Notes: generated from the sequence alone by a model not told the origin. A DNA stretch of 64,000 bases from UKL13-2 sp038321965 (GCA_038321965.1 JBBQFL010000016.1:17952-81951); one strand, 5' to 3'; positions 53,438-63,050 are shown, counted from the stretch's first letter. Numbers and translations: made by a program.

Positions 53438-54424
53438 CTATGCGGCAGACGACAGCATCGAGTGTTCGACCACGCGCGAGGCCGTCAAAACCAATCCATT
53501 TCGTGCGGCAACCAGCTCGGCAAGAATGGCGATGGCAATTTCAGGCGGCGTGCGACTGCCGATAGAGAGGCCGACCGGGCCGTGAAGTTTCGCCACTTGC
53601 GCGGGGCTAACGTCAAACTCGAGCAGGCGTTTACGGCGCTCTTCCGAAGTCTTGCTGGAGCCGACGGCACCAACATAAAATGCCCCAGTTTTTAGCGCTT
53701 CCATCAGCGCCATATCGTCCAGCTTGGGATCGTGCGAGACCGCGACCACAACCGTGCGCCCGTCAGGTTTGAACGCCAACACGGCATCGTCGGGCATACA
53801 TTCCATAAACGTTGTTCCCGGCACACGCCAGACGTTGCGGTACTCTTCACGCGGATCGCAGACCGACACCTGAAAATCCAGCGTGGCAGCGACTTCGGCG
53901 AGGTAGCGAGCAATTTCAGACGCACCGATAATCAACAAACGCCAGCGCGGGCCATGTACGCAAGCAAATTCTCGTGCCGTGCGCCCGGTGGTATCGCTCT
54001 GGATCGCGGCGCGAAATTGCCACTGGCCGGTTTCCAGATCCAGATTGCGCACGAATACCTCACCTGCAGCGATTTTTGCCGAGAGCTCGCTCAGTCTCGA
54101 CGCTTCCACTGAGGGCTCGATCACCACTTCAAGTTCGCCGCCGCAGGGCAAACCGAACCGGCGCGCGTCTTCGGACGTGATGCCGTAGCGCTCGAGAAGC
54201 GGTTTTGACCCGCGAAATTGATCACGCCGTGCGACCAGATCATCTTCAATGCAGCCACCTGAAACCGAGCCGATGACAACGCCATCGTCGCGCATCGCCA
54301 TCAACGATCCAGGTGGTCGCGGGCTCGCGCCAAACGTCTGGGTAACCGTCACCAGCCAAACGTCGCGACCGGCACTCATCCATTGGCGGGCATGTTCAAG
54401 CACTTCGAGATCAAGCGACTGCAT
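53438..54424 (-). CDS. XdhC-family molybdenum hydroxylase maturation factor
   Basis: A 328-residue XdhC/CoxF-like protein. N-terminal XdhC_CoxI domain (GSVSGGCIEDDLVARRDQF; LPCGGELEVVIEP with the Cys) and a C-terminal Rossmann domain (WRLLIIGASEIARYLAEVA; AFYVGAVGSSKTSEERRKRL; GLSIGSRTPPEIAIAILAEL). XdhC binds the cofactor and inserts its sulfurated form into the hydroxylase. Placed directly ahead of the MocA-like gene. Confidence 0.92.
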   Translation of the reverse strand: MQSLDLEVLEHARQWMSAGRDVWLVTVTQTFGASPRPPGSLMAMRDDGVVIGSVSGGCIEDDLVARRDQFRGSKPLLERYGITSEDARRFGLPCGGELEVVIEPSVEASRLSELSAKIAAGEVFVRNLDLETGQWQFRAAIQSDTTGRTAREFACVHGPRWRLLIIGASEIARYLAEVAATLDFQVSVCDPREEYRNVWRVPGTTFMECMPDDAVLAFKPDGRTVVVAVSHDPKLDDMALMEALKTGAFYVGAVGSSKTSEERRKRLLEFDVSPAQVAKLHGPVGLSIGSRTPPEIAIAILAELVAARNGLVLTASRVVEHSMLSSAA

Positions 54425-54442
54425 TGGGTGGGCCCGCGGACG

Positions 54443-55360
54443 CTATTGCAGGGCCGAAACCGCTTTGGCCACCGCCGCCTCAGCGGAATTGGTCGGCCCA
54501 GCTTGCGCCTGCGTTTTGAGATTGAGCCCGAAATGCTCAGACACGGCACGCTGATAATCATCAAAATACGCCGAAGCAAGATTGTGATGAGACCCGCCTT
54601 CGGCACGCAGTAACCGCTTGGGCGCCTTGGCAGCCGCATAGAGCTTTTCAGCCATGTTAAATGGCACGATATTGTCTGCTGACCCATGGACGAAAAGGAT
54701 CGGAATCTTTACGCCATCGATGCGGCCAATCGTGTCGAAGCGCTGTGTCACCAGAAAGCTAACAGGCAGAAAACCCCATTTAGTTTCGCTGATCATGTCC
54801 GGGATGGACGTAAAAGCACCTTCGAGAATGACGCCATTAGCGTTCATCTCCTTGAGGGCGAGATGCGTCGCCATCGACGTGCCCAGCGAATGGCCAAAGA
54901 TGAATTTCTTGGCGCTCGGGCTGCGCTGGGCGAGGTAGTCCCAGGCGGCCTCAGAATCTTCGTTGGCTGATTGCTCGGTCGGTGTGCCGCCGTCTGCAAA
55001 CATACTCTTGCCAAATCCCCGGTAATCGATGGCGAGCACCGAAAACCCCATGGCGTTCCAACGCGGAACACGTGTAACGCTGCCAGAAAGATTCCAGCGT
55101 GCGCCGTGCAGATATAGCAACAGTGGTGCATCCGGATTTGCGTTAGGCGACCACCAGGCGTGTACCTTCTCGCCTTTGCTGCCAACCGGAATCCAGACTT
55201 CCTCAATGCCGATAGGTGGCCCCCGATACCCGCGCCATTCCCCCTGCGTGGGATTGAATATCCAGTCGCCCTGCTTGGTCTCGAGGTACGCGCAGCCACC
55301 CGTCAGACACACGGCAATGCAGACGGCCAACCAGCCCCTTCGTGCTTGCAAAAGTGTCAT
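54443..55360 (-). CDS. Alpha/beta hydrolase lipoprotein inside the hydroxylase operon
   Basis: A 305-residue hydrolase. A short leader with a lipobox (LTGG-C at residues 19-23) predicts a membrane-attached lipoprotein. The hydrolase core shows LLLYLHGARWNLSG, GFSVLAIDYRGFGKS, FIFGHSLGTSMATHL (Ser), LFVHGSADNIVPF (Asp) and EGGSHHNL (His), all catalytic residues present. It sits between iorB-like and xdhC-like genes with an 18-bp gap and a 37-bp gap, so it is cotranscribed; the substrate may be an ester or amide of the hydroxylase substrate, which is inference. Confidence 0.85.
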   Translation of the reverse strand: MTLLQARRGWLAVCIAVCLTGGCAYLETKQGDWIFNPTQGEWRGYRGPPIGIEEVWIPVGSKGEKVHAWWSPNANPDAPLLLYLHGARWNLSGSVTRVPRWNAMGFSVLAIDYRGFGKSMFADGGTPTEQSANEDSEAAWDYLAQRSPSAKKFIFGHSLGTSMATHLALKEMNANGVILEGAFTSIPDMISETKWGFLPVSFLVTQRFDTIGRIDGVKIPILFVHGSADNIVPFNMAEKLYAAAKAPKRLLRAEGGSHHNLASAYFDDYQRAVSEHFGLNLKTQAQAGPTNSAEAAVAKAVSALQ

Positions 55361-55397
55361 GGTTCTCGGTGTCAGAAACTCGGAATCCACGTCACCC

Positions 55398-57560
55398 CTA
55401 AACCTTGAACGGCAGCTCACGCAAACGCTTACCGGTTAGCGCAAACAGTGCATTCGAAATGGCAGGCGCAATTGGCGGGGTGCCCGGCTCGCCGACGCCG
55501 CTCGGTGCCGCCGTACTGGACATGACATGGACTTCAACTTTCGGCATGTCGGCAATACGCAACACCTGATAGTCGTGAAAATTGCTTTGCTCAACCACGC
55601 CATCCTTGAGCGTGACCTGGCCATAAAGGGCAGCGGACATACCGAAAGCAATAGCGCTTTCGACCTGGGCTGAAATCGTCAACGGATTCACGGCGACACC
55701 GCAATCGATTGCGGCGACAACCCGTTCAACCTTGATTTTTCCCTTGTCCAGAGAAACCTCGACGACCTGCGCGCAAACCGTGCCGTAACTCTCATGCACG
55801 GCAACGCCCCGTGCAACGCCCTTCGGTAGAGTCGTTCCCCAACCGGCTTTGTCTGCGGCCAGCGCCAACACATTGGCCACCCGGGGATGCTTGCCCAGAT
55901 GTTCGCGACGAAATGCGACGGGATCCTTGCCAGCTTCTTTCGCCAGATCATCCATCATCGTTTCCATCACAAACGCCGTATGGGTATGACCGACCGAACG
56001 CCACCACAGTACGGGTACACCGGTTTTCGTCGTGTGCAAACTGGCCTGCAGGTTCGGGATGTCATAAGGCGTATCGGCAACCCCTTCCACGCTGGTCGCA
56101 TCGATGCCATCCTTCACCATCATGGGCTCGAACGCCGTGCCCGCGATGATCGACTGGCCGACGACGGTGTGGTCCCACGCAACAATTTTTCCTGCTGCAT
56201 CCAGACCTGCGTTCACGCGATGCACATACATGGGCCGGTAGTAGCCGCCTTTAATGTCGTCTTCGCGTGTCCAGACGGTCTTCACGGGAACCTTGGCTTC
56301 GCGAGCAATTTCAACCGCCTCGATCACGTAATCTGACGTCGGATTGGCACGGCGACCAAATCCGCCACCGGCAATCATCGTATTCAGCTTGACCTGTTCA
56401 GGTTTTAATCCAGCGACCTTGGCAGCCGCGCCCTGATCGACGGTCTGGAATTGCGAGCCCACCCAAATTTCACAGCTATCCGCTTTTACACTGACGGTGC
56501 AATTCAATGGCTCCATCGGCGCATGGGCGAGAAACGGCACTTCATATTCGGCGGTAACAGTCTTTGCGGCAGTTTTCAGCGACTCAACACTGCCGGCCTT
56601 GGCAATCACACCAGTTTTCTGCGCAAGCTCGTGGTACGACTTCCTGAGGTCTACTGTGTTTGCCTTCGAGCCGGGCCCCAAGTCCCAATCCACGACCAGT
56701 AAATCTCGCCCTTTCTTGGCCGCCCAGAAATTCTTTGCCACGACCGCTACACCATTGGCCGTCTGGATGACGTGGGTCACGCCTGGCACACCGTTTACCT
56801 TGCTGGCCTCCAGGCTCTTTACTTTCGCGCCAAAGATTGGTGGGTGCAGCACGACGGCCGTGTGCAGATTGGGCACCTGTTTGGCGGTGACGTCGAGACC
56901 AAATATTGCGCTGCCGTTGACTTTTGCCGGCGCATCTATCCGTCGCGTCGGCTTGCCAATGACCTTGAAATCCTTGGCCTCCTTTAGCTTCACGTTCGTC
57001 GGCACGGTGAGCGCGTTGGCGGCATCGGCCAGCGTTCCAAAACTCTCTTTCTGGCCGGCCGGACCAATCACAAACCCGCTATTGGTACGGCATTTGGCGA
57101 CATCGACTTTCCATTTGGCGGCACCTGCGGAGATGAGCATCATGCGCGCAGCTGCGCCAACGGTACGCATCTGGGTCCAGGAATTTGCGACTGATGATGA
57201 GCCGCCAGTTATCTGCATGCCAAACATCGTGTGCGCAAATTGCGGGGCCGCAGGAGCCAGTTCCGAGCGAACCTTTGACCAGTCGCAATCGAGCTCTTCG
57301 GCCACCAGCATCGGCAGCGAAGTCATGACGCCCTGCCCGAATTCGAGATGTTTCACCAGCACGGTTACCGATCCGTCGCGGGCAATGCGTAGAAACGCAT
57401 TTGGCGTCATGTTAGGTGCAGGCGCGGCTTGGGCCTGCGCCATTTTGTTGCCTCCGGGTAGCTGGAAGCCGATGACCAAGCCGCCAGTCGCTGCCGCAGA
57501 CGCCTTCAGAAACTGCCGACGCTTCATCGGGATTGCTGCGTTCTCAAAAAGTTGTTTCAT
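55398..57560 (-). CDS. Molybdenum hydroxylase large subunit (isoquinoline 1-oxidoreductase beta type), Tat-exported
   Basis: A 720-residue molybdopterin-binding subunit. A twin-arginine leader (MKRRQFLKASAAATGG) starts at residue 12, so the enzyme acts in the periplasm. FLAHAPMEPLNCTV, IAGGGFGRRANPTSDYV and the active-site loop SGVGEPGTPPIAPA with the catalytic Glu are present. The family includes isoquinoline oxidoreductase and several aldehyde dehydrogenases, so the substrate is not fixed. There is no FAD subunit gene, which is normal for this type; electrons go to a cytochrome. AGGGGA precedes the ATG. Confidence 0.92.
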   Translation of the reverse strand: MKQLFENAAIPMKRRQFLKASAAATGGLVIGFQLPGGNKMAQAQAAPAPNMTPNAFLRIARDGSVTVLVKHLEFGQGVMTSLPMLVAEELDCDWSKVRSELAPAAPQFAHTMFGMQITGGSSSVANSWTQMRTVGAAARMMLISAGAAKWKVDVAKCRTNSGFVIGPAGQKESFGTLADAANALTVPTNVKLKEAKDFKVIGKPTRRIDAPAKVNGSAIFGLDVTAKQVPNLHTAVVLHPPIFGAKVKSLEASKVNGVPGVTHVIQTANGVAVVAKNFWAAKKGRDLLVVDWDLGPGSKANTVDLRKSYHELAQKTGVIAKAGSVESLKTAAKTVTAEYEVPFLAHAPMEPLNCTVSVKADSCEIWVGSQFQTVDQGAAAKVAGLKPEQVKLNTMIAGGGFGRRANPTSDYVIEAVEIAREAKVPVKTVWTREDDIKGGYYRPMYVHRVNAGLDAAGKIVAWDHTVVGQSIIAGTAFEPMMVKDGIDATSVEGVADTPYDIPNLQASLHTTKTGVPVLWWRSVGHTHTAFVMETMMDDLAKEAGKDPVAFRREHLGKHPRVANVLALAADKAGWGTTLPKGVARGVAVHESYGTVCAQVVEVSLDKGKIKVERVVAAIDCGVAVNPLTISAQVESAIAFGMSAALYGQVTLKDGVVEQSNFHDYQVLRIADMPKVEVHVMSSTAAPSGVGEPGTPPIAPAISNALFALTGKRLRELPFKV

Positions 57561-57569
57561 GACGTCCCC

Positions 57570-58076
57570 TTATGCTTTCGCTTTGGCAGTTGGCGTTTTG
57601 GCAGGTGCCATTGGCTTCGCGTCGACGCCGGAAGCCGCAACTTTGATTGCAGCACGGACGCGGTTATAGGTGCCGCATCGGCAAATATTGCCCGCCATGG
57701 CGTCGTCGATTTGCACATCTGAGGGACTTTTTACTTTGGTGAGCAACGCGATCGCCGACATAATCTGGCCCGACTGGCAGTAACCGCATTGCACGACATC
57801 CTCGGAAAGCCAGGCGGCCTGCACTTTCTTGCCGATTGGCGTGGTGGAGATATCTTCAATCGTCGTGACCCGCTTGCCGGAAACTGCAGATAACGGCGTC
57901 GAACAAGACCGCGATGGTTCGCCATTGATGTGCACGGTACAAGCGCCACAGAGCGCCATGCCACAGCCGTATTTGGTACCGGTCATCTGCAGATTGTCGC
58001 GCAGGAACCACAGCAAAGGAGTGTCGGCGGCGACGTCTGTTTCAATGCGTTCGCCATTAACTGAAAAGCGGATCAT
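57570..58076 (-). CDS. Molybdenum hydroxylase 2Fe-2S small subunit (IorA type)
   Basis: A 168-residue iron-sulfur subunit. Plant-type 2Fe-2S cluster Cys in YGCGMALCGACTVHING, second cluster Cys in VQCGYCQSGQIM and GNICRCGTYNRV. The C-terminal 25 residues are Ala/Lys/Pro-rich, beyond the usual end. The start is the ATG with AGGA seven bases upstream (MIRFSVNGE). It lacks its own leader, so it is presumably carried out with the Tat-signalled large subunit. First gene of the operon. Confidence 0.93.
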   Translation of the reverse strand: MIRFSVNGERIETDVAADTPLLWFLRDNLQMTGTKYGCGMALCGACTVHINGEPSRSCSTPLSAVSGKRVTTIEDISTTPIGKKVQAAWLSEDVVQCGYCQSGQIMSAIALLTKVKSPSDVQIDDAMAGNICRCGTYNRVRAAIKVAASGVDAKPMAPAKTPTAKAKA

Positions 58077-58142
58077 GTTTTTTCCTGATGGAGTGTAAGA
58101 CGGATTTTTCGCGGCAACCTCTAGAACGTCGCGAGGATTGTT

Positions 58143-58194
58143 GCGCTTGTCTGTAAATACGACCGGGCAATTCAGCCGCTTTACAGACAAACGC
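58143..58194. promoter_or_regulatory. 15-bp inverted repeat upstream of the molybdenum hydroxylase operon
   Basis: GCGCTTGTCTGTAAA and TTTACAGACAAACGC form an inverted repeat (14 of 15, with a perfect 11-bp TTGTCTGTAAA core) separated by 22 bases, 67 bp ahead of the iorA-like start. The size and symmetry fit two half-sites of a dimeric regulator or a cruciform. No regulator gene is adjacent. The rest of 58077-58535 shows nothing else. Confidence 0.6.
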
Positions 58195-58535
58195 TTAGCC
58201 AGTGGGAAAATTTTACGCTGAAAATGTTCAATTTCTGCAGCGTATGTAACGCTTCGGCTGCCAGCATGGATTGCCCGAGCGAAAACACTGGCAAAATACC
58301 GCAAGAGAAAGGTTTTGAGAAGACCGCCGACGCTTGTACGCAGAACCAACATCGGCGCGCCTTTCGGGGCACAAAGGCTTGCAAAGTGGCGCAGATAGGC
58401 GACTTTGCGGTTGCGTGCAAAGCGATTTGCTGCTCGTGTGCGCCAGCGCACCGACGCAGGATCGCGTGTCAGGTGGAATCAGTGCTGCCCATGTTCAAGC
58501 CTTTGACCGTGTCACCTATCAGCGAGCAGTGCCGC

Positions 58536-59969
58536 ATGACTTCGTCACCGAAAATTTTACGCGTTTTGATGCTGGCCGCAGCCGGGGTAACCGTTGTGCT
58601 GTTGGTTGCTGCGCTGTGCATCCTCGCATTCGTCGATATCAGTGATTGCAAGCCTAGAGTGGAGGCGTCGCTTTCTCAAGCGTCGGGAATGAGTGTCACC
58701 ATTGAAGGCCCAATGAGCGTCGCTTTCACCCCAACACTGGGCGTTTCGCTAACAAACGTGCGTGTCGTCAATCAAGGGGTCGAACTTGCCTTCGTCAAGA
58801 AGGCGGATGTCGGGTTAGAGCTGCTGCCGCTTTTCCGCGGCGAGATTCGCTACGGCACTATTTCCACAATTGGCACCCGCGTCGCAATCGTGCGCGATCG
58901 TGAAGGCCGCTACAACTATCAGCGTCCTGCCGTTACCAATCAGGAACACCGGGTATTGAGCCTGCCCAAAGTAAATTTCTCCGAGCTGGTGGTTGCGTAT
59001 CTGGATCAGCACACCAACAATAGTATCGAGTCGGTTGGCTGCATTGGCGCGCTTACTGGGGTCCACCACCCTGGCGGTTACCCTTTGCTGCAGCGCCTTT
59101 CCATGCAGGGCAATTTTGAATGTACCGATGTGCGCGGCAAGAGCCACGCTATTTCTGATTTGAAGTTTGCGGTCACCGCGACAGACGGCCAATTCGATTT
59201 CAAACCCGTGACGATGCAGGCATTCGGCGGCAAGGGCGCTGCGACGTTGCAGATGGACCGTTCCGGCGAAAGCCCCACATATAAACTCAGCGTCACGTTA
59301 ACCAAATTCCATGTCGATCAATTCTTAAAGAAGCCCAAGTCTGGCGGTTCGGTCAAAGGTTTGATGGACTTCTCAACGACGCTGGCGATGCGCGGCCGCA
59401 CGCGGCTGGAGATGCGGCAAAGTGCGGCAGGCGAAATGTCACTTTCCGGGGCCGACCTTACACTTACAGGCATGGATTTGGATGCGCTACTTGCAAAATT
59501 TGAATCGAGTCAGAATCTGAGTCTGTTTGACCTGAGTGCCCTTCTCTTCGCCGGTCCTGTCGGACTCATCGCCACCAAAGGTGTTGATTTCGCGGGTCTG
59601 GCCACAACCAGCAATGGCACGACAACACTGCGCACGGTGGTTTCTACATGGAAGGTAGAAAAGGGGATTGCGATGGCGAAAGATGTGGCATTGGCGACCA
59701 CCAAGAATCGCCTGGCCGTACATGGCGGACTCGATTTCGCGGGCGACCAATACCGGGATATCACCGTTGCCTTGTTGGACACGAATGGCTGCGCAGTCGC
59801 CCGGCAAAAAATCAGCGGGCCTTTCAGCAAACCGATTGCGGACAAATCCAATATCCTTGTGCCGATAGGACCTTTTTTGAAACTGATCGACAAGGCGAAG
59901 AACCTCTTCGCAGGCCCAGGCGCAAAGTGTGAAGCTTTTTACGTGGGATCTGTCGCGCAACCCGGGTAG
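58536..59969 (+). CDS. AsmA family inner-membrane-anchored protein
   Basis: A 477-residue protein with one N-terminal membrane helix (VLMLAAAGVTVVLLVAALCILAF) and a large periplasmic part. The AsmA hallmark after the helix is clear: ASGMSVTIEGPMSVAFTPTL, GVSLTNVRVVN and ADVGLELLPLFRGEIRYGTI, and near the end VHGGLDFAGDQYRDITVALL. AsmA-like proteins are long beta-groove proteins implicated in phospholipid movement to the outer membrane. Two Cys-containing motifs follow a strand in the middle (VGCIGAL, FECTDV). The start is placed at MTSSPKILR; an ATG 15 codons earlier is possible. Confidence 0.85.
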   Translation: MTSSPKILRVLMLAAAGVTVVLLVAALCILAFVDISDCKPRVEASLSQASGMSVTIEGPMSVAFTPTLGVSLTNVRVVNQGVELAFVKKADVGLELLPLFRGEIRYGTISTIGTRVAIVRDREGRYNYQRPAVTNQEHRVLSLPKVNFSELVVAYLDQHTNNSIESVGCIGALTGVHHPGGYPLLQRLSMQGNFECTDVRGKSHAISDLKFAVTATDGQFDFKPVTMQAFGGKGAATLQMDRSGESPTYKLSVTLTKFHVDQFLKKPKSGGSVKGLMDFSTTLAMRGRTRLEMRQSAAGEMSLSGADLTLTGMDLDALLAKFESSQNLSLFDLSALLFAGPVGLIATKGVDFAGLATTSNGTTTLRTVVSTWKVEKGIAMAKDVALATTKNRLAVHGGLDFAGDQYRDITVALLDTNGCAVARQKISGPFSKPIADKSNILVPIGPFLKLIDKAKNLFAGPGAKCEAFYVGSVAQPG

Positions 59970-60000
59970 CAGGATTCGAATACAACGCGTGACGGATTCG

Positions 60001-60438
60001 TCACTTGGGTCGTGGCGCGGGCTTGATAAAGTAACCCGCGACCTTCCAGGTACCGTCTGGCTCACGAAACGGTGTAACGGTTTCGATTGCGGGGGCGAGC
60101 TTGTCAAAGACCGTCGCAAACTGAATAATCACGGCTGTGCCTTCGGGCAGCTTGGCAACTCTTGGTGCGTCAACACCTTGCATCACAATGCGCGATTTCA
60201 GCGTGCCGATGGGCTTCCGCACATTGCCGACTGCCTGAATCCATGCCGGCTTGGTGATTCCCTTCTGAAAATTAATTGACGCGAGATCCCAGCTCTCCCC
60301 GAACCTTCCTGCGTCTATGATCGGCAACCAGGATTGCGCTGCTGCCACCGCCTGGCTGACATCCTCCTCGTCTCCCGCGGTTGCCGGTATGGCACTGAGT
60401 GCAAGAATGATCGTCAGTGCCGTTGCGAAAATTTTCAT
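60001..60438 (-). CDS. DUF4019 family exported protein
   Basis: A 145-residue protein with a signal peptide (MKIFATALTIILALSAIPATA) and the DUF4019 core: AAQSWLPIIDAGRFGESWDL, IGTLKSRIVMQG and PFREPDGTWKVAGYFIKP. Function unknown; such proteins are small periplasmic beta-rich proteins. GGAG is five bases before the ATG. It is convergent with the AsmA gene. Confidence 0.85.
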   Translation of the reverse strand: MKIFATALTIILALSAIPATAGDEEDVSQAVAAAQSWLPIIDAGRFGESWDLASINFQKGITKPAWIQAVGNVRKPIGTLKSRIVMQGVDAPRVAKLPEGTAVIIQFATVFDKLAPAIETVTPFREPDGTWKVAGYFIKPAPRPK

Positions 60439-60767
60439 GAAGTCTCCGAAATTGATCTGAATACGCAACGTGCGCGGCAAATAGAGGCGAGGAAAAGCAT
60501 TAGTTGAGCGCACAGATGAAGCAACACCTGTTACCGCCTCAATATTTTCTCGACAGGCGCATCGCTATTTCCTGATCAGTATCGCCGCAACACAAGTCCG
60601 GTTCAAGTATTTGTCTTTTTCCAGTTCGCCAATTTGCGTGATCAAATGTGCAGGAAATTGGGAAAGCGTTTCGCACGTTCACAACTGGGTATAGTTGGCA
60701 CGGCGCAGCAAAGTACTTTTCCGTCAACCCGATTTGCACCCAACTGAATTGAACGAGAAACACGAAT

Positions 60768-63050
60768 ATGCAGTCACCTGATCAGCCCATCCTTCGAGAT
60801 ATTGTTCTGGTCGGCGGCGGCCACAGCCACGTCGGCGTACTGAAGAGCTTTGGCATGAAGCCGGTTCCGGGAGTACGCCTTACGCTCATCTGTACCGATA
60901 TGCATACGCCCTACTCAGGCATGTTGCCCGGCTACGTGGCCGGCCACTATGAATATGACGAGGTGCACATCGATCTGAGCCGCCTCGCCGTGTTTGCAGG
61001 CGCACGACTCTACCGTGACGAAGTCATCGGCCTTGATCGCGTCAACCAGAAGGTACTCTGCCGCAACCGGCCGCCGGTGCCGTACGACTTTCTTTCGATC
61101 AATATCGGCTCGACACCGCAGCTGGCGCAGGTACCGGGTGCCGCTGAAAACGCCGTTGCCGTAAAGCCGATCCAGCGCTTCAACGATCGCTGGCTGGCGC
61201 TGCTCGCCCGGGTAAAACAGCATCCGGGCCAACTTACCATCGCCGTGGTGGGTGCGGGCGCTGGCGGGGTAGAGTTATTGCTGGCGATGCAGTTTCGTCT
61301 GCGCAATGAATTGCAGAAACTCAGTAGATCACCGGACGACCTGACCTTCCACCTGTTCACGGATGCCCCCGTCATTTTGCCCACCCACAACGAGGCTGTG
61401 CGAAAACGCTTCGAGTCGGTCCTCGCCACGCGAGGCGTAGTCGTACACCTTAGCGCTGCAGTCACTGAAGTATTCGCCAGAAGCTTGCGCACGGCTTCAG
61501 GCGAATCGCTGGCGGCGGATGAAATTGTCTGGGTCACCAGCGCCGGTGGCGCACCCTGGCTCGGCGAAACCGGGCTGGCGCTCGACGGCAACGGCTTCAT
61601 CAAGGTGGCCGACACACTTCAAACGCTGACCGACCCTAATATTTTCGCGGCTGGCGACATTGCCAGCATGGTCAACTTCAAGTTGGAAAAGGCGGGTGTG
61701 TTCGCCGTCAGGCAGGGCCCGCCGCTCACGGAGAACCTGCGTCGGTCCGTCGAAGGCGTTGCGTTGCAGATGTATCACCCGCAAACCAGCTGGCTCGCGC
61801 TTATCTCTACTGGCGACCGCTATGCAGTTGCCTCGCGCGGCTGGCTGGCCTTTGCCGGCAAGCAGGTCTGGCGGTGGAAAGATTGGATAGACCGTCGCTT
61901 CATGTCGAAATTTCAGGACCTGCAGCCGATGGAGGCCGGCGCTCAGACATCTGCGTCAGCACCGTCCGTAAAACTCAATGCGGAAGAATCGATGCAGGCC
62001 ATTTCGGCCATCGCGATGCGCTGCGGCGGCTGCGGTGCGAAAGTCGGCGCCACCGTCTTGTCGCGCGCGCTCAGCAATTTACATCCCGTGGACCGCGATG
62101 ATGTGGTAATCGGCCTGAAGGACCCCGATGATGCGGCAGTCGTACGCGTACCGCCGGGTAAGGCGATGGTGCACTCGGTGGATTTTTTTCGTTCCTTCAT
62201 TGACGACCCCTATATCTTCGGCAAAGTGGCGGCAAATCACGCGTTGGGCGACATCTGGGCGATGGGTGCAGAGGCCCAGTCAGCCACCGCCATCGCAACG
62301 GTACCGTCGGGCCTTGAATCAAAGGTTGAAGACGTTTTGTTCCAGATGATGACCGGCGCGCTGGAAGTGTTGAACGAAGCCAACTGCGCGCTGGTCGGCG
62401 GACACACCGGTGAAGGCAAAGAGCTGGCGCTCGGATTTGCGGTCAATGGTTTGATCGACGATGACCCGGCGAAAATTTTGCGCAAAGGCGGCATGCGGCC
62501 CGGTGACGTTTTGATCCTGACCAAGCCTATCGGCACTGGCACGCTGTTCGCGGCCCATGCGCGCCTCGCCGCCAAAGGGCGCTGGATTGATGCGGCACTT
62601 CAATCAATGATCGTATCTAATCGCCTAGGTGCACGCTGCCTGTTCAAGCACGGCGCGACCGCTTGCACAGACTTGACCGGCTTTGGCCTGCTCGGCCACC
62701 TGGTAGAAATGACGCGCCCCTCAGGTGTAGATGCCCAACTCAACCTTGCTGCTTTACCCTTGCTGGACGGCGCTGAAGAATGTGTGGCGGCCGGTATCGT
62801 CAGTTCGTTGCAAGGTGCAAACGTGCGGTTGCGTCACGCACTGCGCAATCAGGAAGCCATGGTCAACCATCCTCGCTATCCGCTGATTTTCGATCCGCAG
62901 ACCGCTGGCGGGTTGCTGGCCAGTGTGCCGGCTGACCGCGTCGACGCTTGTGTTACTGAACTTCGCGCACTTGGTTACGTGCACACCGCAATCATTGGCG
63001 CAATCTCCGCGCAGACTGACGTATTGGAACCGATAACGCTGGCTGATTAG
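60768..63050 (+). CDS. selD: Fused NADH dehydrogenase-like oxidoreductase / selenide, water dikinase
   Basis: A 760-residue fusion. Residues 1-400 are a flavoprotein of the NDH-2 type: DIVLVGGGHSHVGVL, TPYSGMLPGYVAGHYEYDE, TIAVVGAGAGGVELL and NIFAAGDIAS. Residues 415-760 are SelD: AMRCGGCGAKVGATVLSRAL, where the catalytic position has Cys (about 422) with the Lys two further on (GCGAK), then GTGTLFAAHARLAAKG and DLTGFGLLGHLVEMTRP. SelD makes selenophosphate for selenocysteine or 2-selenouridine. The flavoprotein part may generate the selenide, which is inference. No tRNA-Sec, selA or selB is in the window. Confidence 0.95.
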   Translation: MQSPDQPILRDIVLVGGGHSHVGVLKSFGMKPVPGVRLTLICTDMHTPYSGMLPGYVAGHYEYDEVHIDLSRLAVFAGARLYRDEVIGLDRVNQKVLCRNRPPVPYDFLSINIGSTPQLAQVPGAAENAVAVKPIQRFNDRWLALLARVKQHPGQLTIAVVGAGAGGVELLLAMQFRLRNELQKLSRSPDDLTFHLFTDAPVILPTHNEAVRKRFESVLATRGVVVHLSAAVTEVFARSLRTASGESLAADEIVWVTSAGGAPWLGETGLALDGNGFIKVADTLQTLTDPNIFAAGDIASMVNFKLEKAGVFAVRQGPPLTENLRRSVEGVALQMYHPQTSWLALISTGDRYAVASRGWLAFAGKQVWRWKDWIDRRFMSKFQDLQPMEAGAQTSASAPSVKLNAEESMQAISAIAMRCGGCGAKVGATVLSRALSNLHPVDRDDVVIGLKDPDDAAVVRVPPGKAMVHSVDFFRSFIDDPYIFGKVAANHALGDIWAMGAEAQSATAIATVPSGLESKVEDVLFQMMTGALEVLNEANCALVGGHTGEGKELALGFAVNGLIDDDPAKILRKGGMRPGDVLILTKPIGTGTLFAAHARLAAKGRWIDAALQSMIVSNRLGARCLFKHGATACTDLTGFGLLGHLVEMTRPSGVDAQLNLAALPLLDGAEECVAAGIVSSLQGANVRLRHALRNQEAMVNHPRYPLIFDPQTAGGLLASVPADRVDACVTELRALGYVHTAIIGAISAQTDVLEPITLAD

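Noticed and set aside
56497..57669. 390-codon plus-strand frame inside the molybdenum hydroxylase gene
   Set aside because: Antisense shadow; Ala/Ser/Thr-rich translation without known motif.
62028..62045. Possible selenocysteine codon at the SelD active site
   Set aside because: The codon there is TGC (Cys), not TGA; no read-through needs to be assumed.
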